From: Albidovulum aestuarii
GTDB lineage: Bacteria > Pseudomonadota > Alphaproteobacteria > Rhodobacterales > Rhodobacteraceae
Reading direction: 5' to 3'
DNA: 64,000 nucleotides
NCBI RefSeq assembly: GCF_029961185.1
Contig: NZ_JASBQQ010000001.1
Coordinates: forward strand, 1-64,000
Numbering within the stretch: the stretch's first letter is position 1; every line of letters starts with the position of its first letter. Positions 32,167 to 41,961 of this stretch are shown here, one piece after another. Made by a program: the position numbers and the translations under genes. The notes below the pieces were generated by a model. The model searched no databases. It was not told where the DNA came from and saw nothing but the letters and a program-made list of their open reading frames with translations.

Positions 32167-35100
32167 ATGGTTTCCGAGATTAATCGCGACCCGGACCTCG
32201 AGTGGCTAGATCATATTCAGCCGGTTGGACTTGTCATTGCGCCCAGCGTTCTGAAAGAGTTGGGGTTAACTCCGCTGCATCAAAGCCCGATAGCCACAGG
32301 CGCTATCGCCGAGCTTTTGAACTCTGATAGCGACGGCCCGGCGATCCTCGACCCTTGGGCCTTCGCGGAACAAGTCCTGGGCTGGGAAGCTCGCCACACC
32401 GCCGGTACGGCAGATGGCCCGGAGATCCCGGATCAGCTGATCGTCAGGTTGCCGGAGCATTCGACCACGCTGTCTCCGCATTGGGCAGTGGCGGAACTAG
32501 GCGAAGCCGACCAACCTTGGCAGCTGCTCGTCCGCATCGAGGACGCCGGAATTGATCCTGACACGCGGTCTCAACTCGATGGGTGGGAGGCGACGCCTCA
32601 CCAGCGCTTTGAGCGCCTTCTACGTGACACCGGCGTCTTTGCCGGTGTCATGATCACCGACAAGGTAATCCGGCTTGTCTATGCCCCTCGTGGCGAGACT
32701 TCTGGTCATCTTTCCTTCCCGATCCGCCCTCTCGCGACAGTGGCCGGGCGTCCAATGCTCGCGGGCCTGAAGCTCGTCCTTGACCGCTTCCGTCTGTTCT
32801 CCGATGCCGATGAACGGCGACTTCCCGCGCTCTTGAAGAAAAGCCGCGACGCTCAAGCCTCGGTTTCCACAGAACTCGCAGGCCAGGTTCTCGGCGCTTT
32901 GCATGACCTCCTGCGTGGTCTGCACGCGGCGGACCCGGATCTGACGCGGGAACTAGCCCGCTCCCGTCCCGAGCACCTTTATGAGGGGCTTCTGACAGTC
33001 CTCATGCGGCTGGTGTTCATCCTCTATGCCGAGGACCGTGACCTGCTACCCTCCCGCTCGGATGGCCGCGCCAGATCGATCTACGAAACCAGCTATTCGG
33101 TCCGCGGACTCTTTGCCCGCCTCGCCGAGGAAGCTGCACTGAATCCAGACACGATGGATGAACGACGCGGCGGCTGGGGTCAGCTGCTGGCGCTGTTCCG
33201 GCTGATCCACGGGGGGCATCCGACCCACTTCGTCCAGGCGCGCGGCGGCAAGCTGTTCGATCCGGATGAGTTTCCGTTCCTCGAAGGTCGTAGCGATGTG
33301 GACGAGGATTCTCGCGTCCTTCAGGTCTCGGACGGTTGCATCCTGCGCATCCTCGAGGGGCTTATGACCCTGAAACTACGCGGCCAAGAGCGTGAACGCC
33401 TCTCCTACCGCACGCTCGATGTCGAACAGATCGGCTCCGTCTACGAGACCGTCATGGGCTTCACCGTCGAGGAAGCGCCATGTCGGGTGCTGGCGATCAA
33501 GGCAGGCAAGAACAACAAGACGCCCGTCTTCGTTGGCCTCGACGATCTTCTGAGCAAAAAGGGCAAGGATCGGATCAAGGACCTGAAAGAGAATGTCGGC
33601 CGATCCCTGACCGCCGCGCAAGCAAAGCCGATTGAAGCTGCCATAACGGTCGAGGATCTCGCCGCCGCGCTCGACAACATCGTCGATGAACGCGGTTCGC
33701 CCCGTCACGTGGTCGCGGCGGCCGGAACGCCAATTCTCCAGCCGACAGACGAACGCCGTCGCACCGGCAGTCACTACACACCGCGCAGCCTGACAGCGCC
33801 GATCGTAGCCCATGCGTTGGAGCCAGCGTTCGAACGACTGGGGCCGGACGCGACGCCCGAACAGGTTCTCGACCTCAAGGTCTGCGATCCGGCGATGGGG
33901 TCCGGCGCGTTCCTCGTCGAAGCCTGCCGTGCCATCGCCTCGCGTCTGGTCGATGCCTGGGCGCGCTGGCCGGATGCGAGGCCAAAGATTCCGGCTGATG
34001 AAGATGAGGAACTCCATGCGCGCCGCCTTGTCGCGCAGCGGTGTCTCTATGGCGTGGACCGAAACGCACGCGCGGTCGACCTGGCGCGGTTGTCGCTCTG
34101 GCTGGCCACGCTGGCAAAGGATCAAGAATTCACCTTCCTCGACCATGCGCTGAAATGCGGCGACAGCCTTGTGGGTCTGACGCCCGAACAGATCGCGGCT
34201 GCGAATTGGGATGCTTCGAAGCCGGGCCTGCCCCTGCTGAGACCGCTCGTGGCTGAAAGGGTGGCAGAGGCGGATCGCGCTCGTGCCGAAATCCGGTCTG
34301 CTCCTGACGACACGATGCGCGCAATCCAGGAAAAGCGTCACAAGCACGTGGAGACGCGTCTGTCGCCCGTCCGGCTGCTGGGCGATGCGGTGATCGCGGC
34401 CTTCTTCTCGGCCGATAAGGCCAAGGCGCGGGAGAAGGCACGGGCAGATGCGGAAAGCTGGTTTTCGGGCCGCCCGGCAAGGTGGGACATGCTGGGGGAT
34501 TCTGCGAATGCGCTGCGCAAAGGGGAGCGCGGTATTCCGCCGTTCCACTGGGCCATTGAGTTCCCTGAGGTGTTCAAGCGTGAGAATGGCGGGTTTGATG
34601 CGATTGTTGGCAACCCGCCGTTTATGGGCGGGCGCAATATCTCCGGAAGCCTTGGGAAAAACTATCTTGCTTGGCTCTTCGAAAACAACGCAGAAGCTGG
34701 AGGCCAGACAGACCTAGTCGCTTATTTCTTCAGAGCTGCCTTTAGGTTGCTTCGAGATGGTGGATCTCTTGGCCTAATTTCTACCAACACGATCTCTCAA
34801 GGCGACACTAGAAGGTCGGGTTTGACTTGGATCTGCAAGCATGGCGGGAACATATATAATGTGGTGAAAAGGTACACTTGGCCTGGAGAGGCAGCAGTTG
34901 TTGTAAGTATCGTTCATTTGGCAAAAAATAACGTGCCAAGAACCCGAAATTTAGACGGGCGTTCGGTAGAGAACATAACGTCTTACTTGGTCCACACAGG
35001 AACAAGTGATGAGCCTCAAAAGCTAGCCGAAAGCGTTGGAATTGCCTTCAAAGGTCAAGAACCATACGGGAAAGGTTTTCAGTTTGCGGATGGTGAGCCT

Positions 35101-36054
35101 GATGCTTCCTCAATTTCTGAGATGCACTCACTAATTGAGCGCGACCCAAAAAATGGAGAGAGGATTTTTCCATATATTGGTGGTGCTGAGGTCTTGGGAA
35201 GCCCAACTCATGCTTATTCGAGATATATCATTAGTTTCGACGAGATGACTGAGGTTGAAGCGAAGCGTTGGCCCGATCTATTCAAAATCTGCGAAGAAAA
35301 AGTTGCTTCCGAGCGTTCTAATAAGGCGAAGGAAGTTGCCGCTTGGCCATTTTGGACATTCTGGAGAACGCGCGCAGAAATGCGGTCGGCGAAGCGTGGA
35401 ATGGAACGAGTTTTGTTTCATCCCTTTACATCGGCACACCTCGCCTTCTCCTTTCTGCCCAGCGACTACATTGTTGCGTCACCGCACATTGTAATTGCAC
35501 TTGAAGGCTTCGGTTCGTTCGCGGTGCTCCAAGCGCGAATCCACGAAGTCTGGGCTAGATTTTTCTCGTCATCAATGAAGGATGACCTGCGTTACGCTCC
35601 TTCAGATTGTTTCCGTACATTTGCATTTCCGGAGGGCTTCAAGCTTTCAAGTACCCTCGAGAACTCAGGCCAAGCCTACTATGCCTTTCGAGCTGAACTG
35701 ATGATAAAGCGCGATGAAGGCCTCACGAAAACCTACAACCGTTTCCATGATCGAGGACAGAACGCCCCTGACATTGCCCGCCTGCGTGACCTCCGCGCTG
35801 AGATGGATGCCGCCGTTCTGCGCGCCTACGGGTGGGACGATCTCGCTGACCGGGCACAGCCGGAGTTCATCGAACAAGACGCCGACGAGGGCAAGCAGGC
35901 CAAGACCCGCTTCGACTGGCCGTCCGAGTTCAAGGACGAAGTCCTAGCCCGCCTCCTCGCCCTCAACGCCGAACGCGCCGCAGCCGAACGCGCCGCAGGC
36001 CTGACCGCGTCCGACGAAGATGATGACGAAGACGACGAAGGAGAAGCGGCATGA
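32167..36054 (+). CDS. drmMI: DISARM class 1 adenine methyltransferase DrmMI
   Basis: A 1295-residue Eco57I-like methyltransferase. SAM-binding motif I is in VCDPAMGSGAFLVEACRAIA (about residue 573) and the catalytic motif IV in FDAIVGNPPFMGG (about 814), the gamma-class order for N6-adenine methylation. The N-terminal 400 residues resemble the helical part of such large enzymes. The C-terminus ends in a strongly acidic tail with ASDEDDDEDDEGEAA. It starts six bases after drmD. In class 1 DISARM this enzyme marks host DNA. Codon usage becomes AT-richer in the target-recognition part (about 34700-35700), as is common for these variable domains. Confidence 0.92.
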   Translation: MVSEINRDPDLEWLDHIQPVGLVIAPSVLKELGLTPLHQSPIATGAIAELLNSDSDGPAILDPWAFAEQVLGWEARHTAGTADGPEIPDQLIVRLPEHSTTLSPHWAVAELGEADQPWQLLVRIEDAGIDPDTRSQLDGWEATPHQRFERLLRDTGVFAGVMITDKVIRLVYAPRGETSGHLSFPIRPLATVAGRPMLAGLKLVLDRFRLFSDADERRLPALLKKSRDAQASVSTELAGQVLGALHDLLRGLHAADPDLTRELARSRPEHLYEGLLTVLMRLVFILYAEDRDLLPSRSDGRARSIYETSYSVRGLFARLAEEAALNPDTMDERRGGWGQLLALFRLIHGGHPTHFVQARGGKLFDPDEFPFLEGRSDVDEDSRVLQVSDGCILRILEGLMTLKLRGQERERLSYRTLDVEQIGSVYETVMGFTVEEAPCRVLAIKAGKNNKTPVFVGLDDLLSKKGKDRIKDLKENVGRSLTAAQAKPIEAAITVEDLAAALDNIVDERGSPRHVVAAAGTPILQPTDERRRTGSHYTPRSLTAPIVAHALEPAFERLGPDATPEQVLDLKVCDPAMGSGAFLVEACRAIASRLVDAWARWPDARPKIPADEDEELHARRLVAQRCLYGVDRNARAVDLARLSLWLATLAKDQEFTFLDHALKCGDSLVGLTPEQIAAANWDASKPGLPLLRPLVAERVAEADRARAEIRSAPDDTMRAIQEKRHKHVETRLSPVRLLGDAVIAAFFSADKAKAREKARADAESWFSGRPARWDMLGDSANALRKGERGIPPFHWAIEFPEVFKRENGGFDAIVGNPPFMGGRNISGSLGKNYLAWLFENNAEAGGQTDLVAYFFRAAFRLLRDGGSLGLISTNTISQGDTRRSGLTWICKHGGNIYNVVKRYTWPGEAAVVVSIVHLAKNNVPRTRNLDGRSVENITSYLVHTGTSDEPQKLAESVGIAFKGQEPYGKGFQFADGEPDASSISEMHSLIERDPKNGERIFPYIGGAEVLGSPTHAYSRYIISFDEMTEVEAKRWPDLFKICEEKVASERSNKAKEVAAWPFWTFWRTRAEMRSAKRGMERVLFHPFTSAHLAFSFLPSDYIVASPHIVIALEGFGSFAVLQARIHEVWARFFSSSMKDDLRYAPSDCFRTFAFPEGFKLSSTLENSGQAYYAFRAELMIKRDEGLTKTYNRFHDRGQNAPDIARLRDLRAEMDAAVLRAYGWDDLADRAQPEFIEQDADEGKQAKTRFDWPSEFKDEVLARLLALNAERAAAERAAGLTASDEDDDEDDEGEAA

Positions 36055-36057
36055 TGG

Positions 36058-36723
36058 ATGGAGCACATGGGCGGTATCGCTGACGAGCACGTCGAATGGG
36101 CCATCGTAAACCGCTTGAAGGCGATGCTCGACGAACCGCCGCAGACGACGTTCAACGTAACCCAGACCTTTGCCCTGTTCAGCAGTGTTTTGCTCTGGAC
36201 CAAGAACCGTGCATGGGTGGCTGGCAACCATGGGCAGCGAGGCGAATGGGAGGACCCTGCGGACCATCGCGCCCACAATGTGCGGGAAGCCATGCGGGAC
36301 ACCCTGATAACGGACGATCCGTGGCGGCTCTCCCTCGCCGCTCCTCAGATAGTGCTGGTCGACCGAGCGGATGGAGGTGAAATCGATGACCGCAGGATCA
36401 ACGCCGACTTCGAGGCCATGACCGCCGAGAACTTCTTCAAGTGGCTGCGTGACGCGCTGGCGCATGGAGACGGACGGACGATCAGATCGATCCACAAGCA
36501 GTCTGCGCGAACCGGGAGAACGCTGCTTGCAGGATTCCGGGTGGAGTTCAACGCCGAGCGAGGCGCAGAACATAAGCTGACGCTGGACCTCTTCCATGAC
36601 GACATGCGCCGGATCGGCAGCGTCCTAGCCGACCTCTTCTGTTCATCTCTCAGCGGCGGCGATTGCTACTTCGAGGCGGAAGCAGGCACTGCGCGGATCG
36701 AAGAGGCGGATCGGGTCGCCTGA
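36058..36723 (+). CDS. HEPN-domain protein embedded in the DISARM locus, possible RNase
   Basis: A 221-residue protein starting four bases after drmMI. The segment FFKWLRDALAHGDGRTI contains R131 and H136 in an Rx4H spacing, the catalytic motif of HEPN ribonucleases, and the surrounding LRDALAHG fits the HEPN helix. The rest is mixed: LSLAAPQIVLVDRADGG before the motif and a strand-rich end (RVEFNAERGAEHKLTLDL). HEPN proteins often act as toxins or abortive-infection effectors. The neighbours downstream are an XRE-ImmA/IrrE protein and a PIN protein. It is not a standard DISARM component; assignment rests on the motif and helix pattern. Confidence 0.62.
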   Translation: MEHMGGIADEHVEWAIVNRLKAMLDEPPQTTFNVTQTFALFSSVLLWTKNRAWVAGNHGQRGEWEDPADHRAHNVREAMRDTLITDDPWRLSLAAPQIVLVDRADGGEIDDRRINADFEAMTAENFFKWLRDALAHGDGRTIRSIHKQSARTGRTLLAGFRVEFNAERGAEHKLTLDLFHDDMRRIGSVLADLFCSSLSGGDCYFEAEAGTARIEEADRVA

Positions 36724-36732
36724 TGGTTTGAT

Positions 36733-36766
36733 TGCAAGAAAATCTTGCATTTGTTGATTTGCAAGA
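36733..36766. promoter_or_regulatory. Operator candidate: three TGCAAGA half-sites before the XRE-ImmA gene
   Basis: TGCAAGA and its complement TCTTGCA form a palindrome at 36733-36739 and 36743-36749 with three bases between, and a third half-site lies at 36760-36766, overlapping an AT-rich possible -10 region. The next gene, starting at 36793, encodes an XRE regulator, so this is a natural autoregulation site. It would give the XRE-PIN-drmA-drmB part of the locus its own promoter. Confidence 0.65.
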
Positions 36767-36792
36767 TTATGTAGCGTCACGGAGGCACACCC

Positions 36793-37899
36793 ATGGCGAC
36801 ACAACTCATAGGCGCTCGGATCAAGGCCCTGCGCGAGGAGCGAAAGCTCTCGCAGGACGACCTGGCGCAACTATTCGGCTTCAAGGACCGGCAGACGGTG
36901 TCTGCCATCGAGACCGGTGAGCGCCGCGTCACGGCGGACGAGCTGATGCTGGCCGTCGAGAAGCTTGGAGCGACGCTCGAGTACTTCACCGACCCGTTCA
37001 TGCTGGTTGGTGAAGGCCGGTTTTCGTGGCGGCAAACCAATGTCAGTGCGGGTGTGCTGAATGGCTACGAGCGAAACGCCGGTCGCTGGATTGCCGCGTT
37101 CCGCGCCATCGCCCCACAGGTTGGTCGTGCCGCCCCACTGCTTCGCAGGTCACTGGGCCTGACCAAGCGTTCCAGCTTCGAGGATGCCATGGAAGCTGGA
37201 GAGCGGTTTGTCGCAGAGTTCGAGCTGGGCGCCGTCCCAGCCGCGCCGCTGGCTGAAGTGATGGAGCGCGAGCTTGGCACTCTAGTGCTGATGGTCGACG
37301 CGTTTGACGGAATCTCCGGCGCGGCCTGTCGGCTGCCAGAGCTCGACGTCGTGCTGATAAACCGCAAGGAGGTCGTCGGCCGTAGGCACTTCGACCTCGC
37401 TCATGAGCTGTTTCACATCCTCACATGGGATGCGATGCCCCCGGAACATTCCGAGGAGGCAAAGGAAACCGGCGGGAACCGCGTCGAGCAATTGGCGAAC
37501 AACTTTGCGTCTGCTGTTCTCATGCCGCAGGCCGTTCTCGACAGGTTTGGCGATTGGGCGAGCCTCGGGGACGGCGAACTGATCTCACAACTGAACGCCG
37601 CTGCAGAAGAGCTTCAGGTGACCGCATCTGCTCTTAAATGGCGCTTGGTGGCGCTCGGCGAACTCAAGCCTGCCCGTGCCAAAGCGCTGAATGATGCGGC
37701 GCTTCGAAACAATGGCCGCGATGTGGGCGATGCTGAGGTACCAGTTCTTTTTTCCAAGCCGTTTATGGAAGTGATCGGTCTTGCTGTTGACGAGGGGCGG
37801 GTTTCGACGCGCCGCGCTGCAGGGCTGCTCGATCAAACGGTTGAAGACCTCACCGATCTGTTTGTCGCTCACGGGGTCGAACCCCCTGCAGAGCTGTGA
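36793..37899 (+). CDS. XRE regulator fused to an ImmA/IrrE metallopeptidase
   Basis: A 368-residue protein. The N-terminal helix-turn-helix (residues about 5-60) reads IKALREERKLSQDDLAQLFG and QTVSAIETGERRVTADEL. Residues about 130-260 are an ImmA/IrrE zinc-peptidase domain with HELFH at residues 204-208 in FDLAHELFHILTW and the third-ligand region NRVEQLANNFASAVLMP. Such fusions sense stress or phage signals and relieve repression by proteolysis. The gene has palindromic TGCAAGA sites upstream and is followed after seven bases by a PIN-domain gene. This pairing of XRE-ImmA with a PIN toxin is a known toxin-antitoxin-like arrangement; here it sits inside DISARM. Confidence 0.88.
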   Translation: MATQLIGARIKALREERKLSQDDLAQLFGFKDRQTVSAIETGERRVTADELMLAVEKLGATLEYFTDPFMLVGEGRFSWRQTNVSAGVLNGYERNAGRWIAAFRAIAPQVGRAAPLLRRSLGLTKRSSFEDAMEAGERFVAEFELGAVPAAPLAEVMERELGTLVLMVDAFDGISGAACRLPELDVVLINRKEVVGRRHFDLAHELFHILTWDAMPPEHSEEAKETGGNRVEQLANNFASAVLMPQAVLDRFGDWASLGDGELISQLNAAAEELQVTASALKWRLVALGELKPARAKALNDAALRNNGRDVGDAEVPVLFSKPFMEVIGLAVDEGRVSTRRAAGLLDQTVEDLTDLFVAHGVEPPAEL

Positions 37900-37906
37900 G
37901 GCTGCC

Positions 37907-38413
37907 ATGGCGAAGCACCCGGGTCCTGTCCTTGTTGATACGAACGTCATTCTCGAGTCCTACCGGATCGGGGCGTGGCGTGCATTATCTGGCGGCTACT
38001 CGATTGAAACCGTCGAAGATTGTGTGACGGAAACTCAAACAGGCTTTCAGCGTCGGCGAACCGAAGAGCTGATCGATTCAGCAGCACTTCGGAATTCGTT
38101 GGCTGCCGTGCACGATGTGAGTGATCGCGAACGTGCGGAGGTTTTGCTCAGGGCATCTGGCATCAATCTGGACATCGGTGAGCACTCGCTTTGGGCGCAT
38201 GCTCTCATAAGAACTGACGGATGGGTTCTTTGTGGGCCGGACAAGGCGAGTCTCCGCTTTGGCGTTCGGTCGGGGTTTCGAGACCAGCTTTGCGCTTTGG
38301 AGCAGCTTCTCGATGCCGTTGGCTATCGCCCGAAGCAACCCCTGAAGACAGCGCATACGAGCAAATGGTTGGCCAAGACCCTGAGCGAACTCGTTATTTC
38401 AGAAGGGATTTAG
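37907..38413 (+). CDS. PIN-domain protein, probable toxin-type nuclease
   Basis: A 168-residue protein started at 37907, seven bases after the XRE-ImmA stop. PVLVDTNVILESYR supplies the first acidic residue of a PIN active site, SIETVEDCVTET the second region and VLCGPDKASLRFG the later aspartate. PIN proteins are metal-dependent ribonucleases, often VapC-like toxins. It is longer than a typical VapC (130-140) and fits the PIN partners of XRE-ImmA proteins. Its stop is followed within five bases by the drmA start, so it is expressed with DISARM. Confidence 0.75.
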   Translation: MAKHPGPVLVDTNVILESYRIGAWRALSGGYSIETVEDCVTETQTGFQRRRTEELIDSAALRNSLAAVHDVSDRERAEVLLRASGINLDIGEHSLWAHALIRTDGWVLCGPDKASLRFGVRSGFRDQLCALEQLLDAVGYRPKQPLKTAHTSKWLAKTLSELVISEGI

Positions 38414-38418
38414 TGGTC

Positions 38419-41400
38419 ATGACCGCCTCGGCAGATATCCGCTCAAGGATTGTTGAAATGTTTCGTCGCGACCTGATCGGTCCGGGGGACCAAGACACTG
38501 ATCTGGCGTTGGAACGGCTAAACGAAAGCCCCTCGCGCTGGTATCTGACTGGCTTTCTGGCGCCCGCTGAGGATCCGCTTGGGCTGGATGGCGAAGGCGG
38601 CGACAATGATCCATCCGCGCAGGAAGAGATGGAAATCGACGTCGAAGAAACTGACTCCGAGGGTGCCGGTGGCGCGGCCGGTGACAACGAGGAGCCTGAG
38701 GCCCCCAACGCTCGACGACGCTTCTTGCCGTCTTCGATTGGCCTGACAGTTTTGTTGCCGCCGGATGTAAAGGAAATCGAGGCAAAGATTTCGTGGGGCG
38801 ACTACAGGACTGAACCAGCTCTTCCTGAAAATGTACTTCTCCCGGAACCCCTTCCTGAGGAGTTTGATGAGGATGGTAAGCCCAAGCGCAACTCCAGGCC
38901 GATGGTGGACTGGGTTCGTACTCCAAAGGACCGGGTCGTTCAAATAACCGTGCGTGACGGTAGAGGCGAACCGATCTTGATCCCGGAAAGCGCTGCCGAG
39001 CAACGCAGAGGCGGTGGTTTGACGCTGGAGACCCACTCTAGAACCTTCAAGTACGATACCCCGGATGGAGGGCAGGAAGAGGTTCGGGCACTCACAGTCT
39101 TCCTCGTAAACCGACGAGCGACTGTCCACCGCTTCTATTCGGATGTGAGTTTCGTTTTTCAGGCGCGCCTCGAGCTCGCCCTCGACATGGGATTTCATCC
39201 CCGCCGAGACTTGTCTGGCACTCGTGCGGACGACTGGGATCTCAGGGTCGCCGACTTGCACTACCGAGATGTGAGTGAATGGGCAGTAGGGCGAAACGCT
39301 GCAGCAGGCTGGGACCAGGACGAAGATGCTCTTGGCACTGTGAAGCGCGTATGGACGAATCCGCTACCCACAGCGGAAGTTGAGCGCGTCGCCCCGAACG
39401 AAGATGACGAGATCAAGTCGCTCGTTTCGTTCGAAATGGAAGCTTTGGCCGAAGCGGCAAGTAAGGATGGAGACACCCTAAATGCCCTGATCGCCAAACT
39501 TCCTGAATTATATGGTGTTTGGATTGACGCAGAGCGTCAGAAACTAACGCCGCTCCCGAGTCAGCGAACGGAGACTGGCGAGCGTTTGGTATCGGAAATG
39601 GAGCAGGCGCGAGACCGGATTGCTGCTGGAATCGATCTGCTTCTGACGGATCCGACAGCTCGTTCCGCCTTTCGTTTCATGAACCTTGCTGTCGCCTCAG
39701 CTGCGCGACGCCGGAATGCCGGGCCCAGCGGCGATCCAAGTATGATGCAACCCCCGACATGGAGACCCTTCCAGCTTGCCTTTATCCTGCTCAATATCTC
39801 GGGCTTGGTACAGAAGACGCACCCAGACCGTGAGACAGCTGATCTCCTGTTCTTCCCGACGGGCGGTGGCAAAACCGAAGCGTACCTTGGTCTCGCCGCT
39901 CTCATTATTGCTCATCGACGCCTGACCGCTTCTGGCGTATTGGGTGCCGGCGTTTCAGTAATCATGCGCTATACTCTACGGCTGTTGACCTTGGACCAGT
40001 TGGCTCGAGCGGCGGGCGTCGTGTGCGCGCTTGAGCTGATGCGAAATGATCCCAAAAACGTAGACGAACGCGGACGACGTCTGCTTGGCGATTGGCCCAT
40101 CGAGATTGGACTGTGGGTGGGTTCTGATGCGTCGCCAAACAAACTTGGCGGCAAGGGAAAATCCGACGAAAAGACAGCAGTTGGACGAGTGAGGCGATAC
40201 CGAAATGGTCGTGACAAACGAGCTCCCGCGCCGCTGAAAGCCTGCCCTTGGTGTGGTACCGAATTCTCACCATCTTCATTTGCTTGTACGCCGAATGAGC
40301 ATGCCCCGACCAATCTTGAAATAAGATGCGCCAACACCAATTGCGAATTCAGCCGGGGGAGACCGCTTCCTGTTCTGACTGTCGACGAACCAATTTACCG
40401 ACGTCTCCCAGCGTTTTTGATTGCGACCGTCGACAAGTTCGCAGCGTTGCCTTGGGTCGGTGAGACTGGTGCTTTCTTCGGTCATGTTGACCGTTTTCGC
40501 GATGATCTTGGCTTCTTTGGTGCAGCTGAGCCTGGCGAGGGAAGCCCGCTGGGAAACGGATGGTCGCTAGCGCCACCGGATCTGATTATTCAGGACGAGT
40601 TGCACCTCATCTCAGGCCCATTGGGAACGGTGGCCGGATTGTACGAAGCAGCTATTGATCAACTCGCTAGCCGCAAGGTTGGCGACCATGTCATCCGGCC
40701 AAAGATTGTGGCGTCTACCGCAACGGTCCGCCGGGCCTCTGACCAAATCGAAGCACTCTTCGACAGAAGCACAACGAGCATCTTCCCGCCGCCAGGTCTT
40801 GATCGAACAGACAGTTTTTTCGCAAGGACGGTGCCCACAACCAAAGATCCGGCTCGTCTTTACATGGGCATAGCAGCCCAGGGAAGAGGACCGAAGCTGG
40901 TCTTCCTTCGTTCCTTGACGACCCTTCTGGCGGCGGCACAAGCGTTTCATGATGCAGAGGCTGGTTCTGGCGGCACTTTGAATCCCGCCGATCCCTATAT
41001 GACAGCCCTTTGCTACTTTAATGCTCTTCGCGAACTGGGCGGTGCACGCCGTATCGTTGAAGACGAGGTCCGGGATAGAGCTGGCCGCTATGGCACCCAG
41101 AGGTGTCGGATCGATCCTCCAGACTTGCCGTTCGCGGATCGCCAGATCAGGGAACCGATGGAACTGACGTCCCGCGAGTCAACTGACAAAGTAGCTTTGG
41201 CAAAGCAAAGGCTCGAAGCCATCTTTGGGCCGGGAACCGAAAGTGTAGATGTCGCTCTAGCCACGAACATGATCTCAGTCGGACTCGACATCACTCGTCT
41301 TGGGTTGATGATGGTCCAAGGTCAACCCAAAACGGCAGCCGAGTATATCCAGGCCACCAGTCGTGTTGGCCGCGATCCTGCCCGTCCCGGCTTGGTCGTT

Positions 41401-41961
41401 GCCGTCTTAAACCTCCACAAACCCAGAGACCGAATGCATTTCGAGCAATTCGGCCACTTCCATCGTACGTTCTATCGCTCCGTGGAGGCGACCAGCGTCA
41501 CGCCATGGGCCGCACGCGCCTTGGATCGGGCGTTGGCAGCAGTTGTGGTTGCAGCGGCACGCCACGTCGATCCCCTGCTGACTCCAGAAAATGCGGTTAC
41601 TGAACTGAAGAACTCGCCCCAGGTTCGCCAAGATGTGCGCGAAGCAATTGTAGCTAGGGCTCCAGCTCAAATGATCGCAGGTGGTCACGCCGCTCTCAGG
41701 GCCGCAATTGATGACATAATCGATGCGTGGATTTTAACTGGGGACGACCAAGCTGCTGGAGGCAATCAGTTCGCCTACGCCAAGAAGAAGAGCCCCCATC
41801 GACTTCTACATATGCCCTTGGAGCCGGATTGGGCCAATCTCGATGAACCCCATCGCAAGTTCGTCGCTGGCCGGTCGATGAGAGACGTCGAGTCGAGTGT
41901 CGCTCTAAAGGTCAGAGATCCGCACGGAAATACAATCGCAAACGCGGACGACCTGACATGA
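38419..41961 (+). CDS. drmA: DISARM helicase DrmA
   Basis: A 1180-residue helicase (ATG at 38419; a GTG at 38413 is also possible). After an acidic N-terminal region (EEMEIDVEETDSEGAG) the helicase core begins with LLFFPTGGGKTEAYLGLAAL (Walker A, about residue 478), IIQDELHLI as the DEAH-like box (about 725), KIVASTATVRRA, and ATNMISVGLDITRLGLMMVQ with YIQATSRVGRDPARPG. A Cys cluster near CPWCGTEF...CANTNCEF could bind zinc. Motifs, size and the overlapping drmB partner identify it as DrmA, which with DrmB forms the core DISARM complex that engages phage DNA ends. Confidence 0.92.
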   Translation: MTASADIRSRIVEMFRRDLIGPGDQDTDLALERLNESPSRWYLTGFLAPAEDPLGLDGEGGDNDPSAQEEMEIDVEETDSEGAGGAAGDNEEPEAPNARRRFLPSSIGLTVLLPPDVKEIEAKISWGDYRTEPALPENVLLPEPLPEEFDEDGKPKRNSRPMVDWVRTPKDRVVQITVRDGRGEPILIPESAAEQRRGGGLTLETHSRTFKYDTPDGGQEEVRALTVFLVNRRATVHRFYSDVSFVFQARLELALDMGFHPRRDLSGTRADDWDLRVADLHYRDVSEWAVGRNAAAGWDQDEDALGTVKRVWTNPLPTAEVERVAPNEDDEIKSLVSFEMEALAEAASKDGDTLNALIAKLPELYGVWIDAERQKLTPLPSQRTETGERLVSEMEQARDRIAAGIDLLLTDPTARSAFRFMNLAVASAARRRNAGPSGDPSMMQPPTWRPFQLAFILLNISGLVQKTHPDRETADLLFFPTGGGKTEAYLGLAALIIAHRRLTASGVLGAGVSVIMRYTLRLLTLDQLARAAGVVCALELMRNDPKNVDERGRRLLGDWPIEIGLWVGSDASPNKLGGKGKSDEKTAVGRVRRYRNGRDKRAPAPLKACPWCGTEFSPSSFACTPNEHAPTNLEIRCANTNCEFSRGRPLPVLTVDEPIYRRLPAFLIATVDKFAALPWVGETGAFFGHVDRFRDDLGFFGAAEPGEGSPLGNGWSLAPPDLIIQDELHLISGPLGTVAGLYEAAIDQLASRKVGDHVIRPKIVASTATVRRASDQIEALFDRSTTSIFPPPGLDRTDSFFARTVPTTKDPARLYMGIAAQGRGPKLVFLRSLTTLLAAAQAFHDAEAGSGGTLNPADPYMTALCYFNALRELGGARRIVEDEVRDRAGRYGTQRCRIDPPDLPFADRQIREPMELTSRESTDKVALAKQRLEAIFGPGTESVDVALATNMISVGLDITRLGLMMVQGQPKTAAEYIQATSRVGRDPARPGLVVAVLNLHKPRDRMHFEQFGHFHRTFYRSVEATSVTPWAARALDRALAAVVVAAARHVDPLLTPENAVTELKNSPQVRQDVREAIVARAPAQMIAGGHAALRAAIDDIIDAWILTGDDQAAGGNQFAYAKKKSPHRLLHMPLEPDWANLDEPHRKFVAGRSMRDVESSVALKVRDPHGNTIANADDLT

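Noticed and set aside
36051-36083. Alternative start of the HEPN gene at the ATGATG overlapping the drmMI stop
   Set aside because: That frame ends after ten codons; the long frame begins at 36058.
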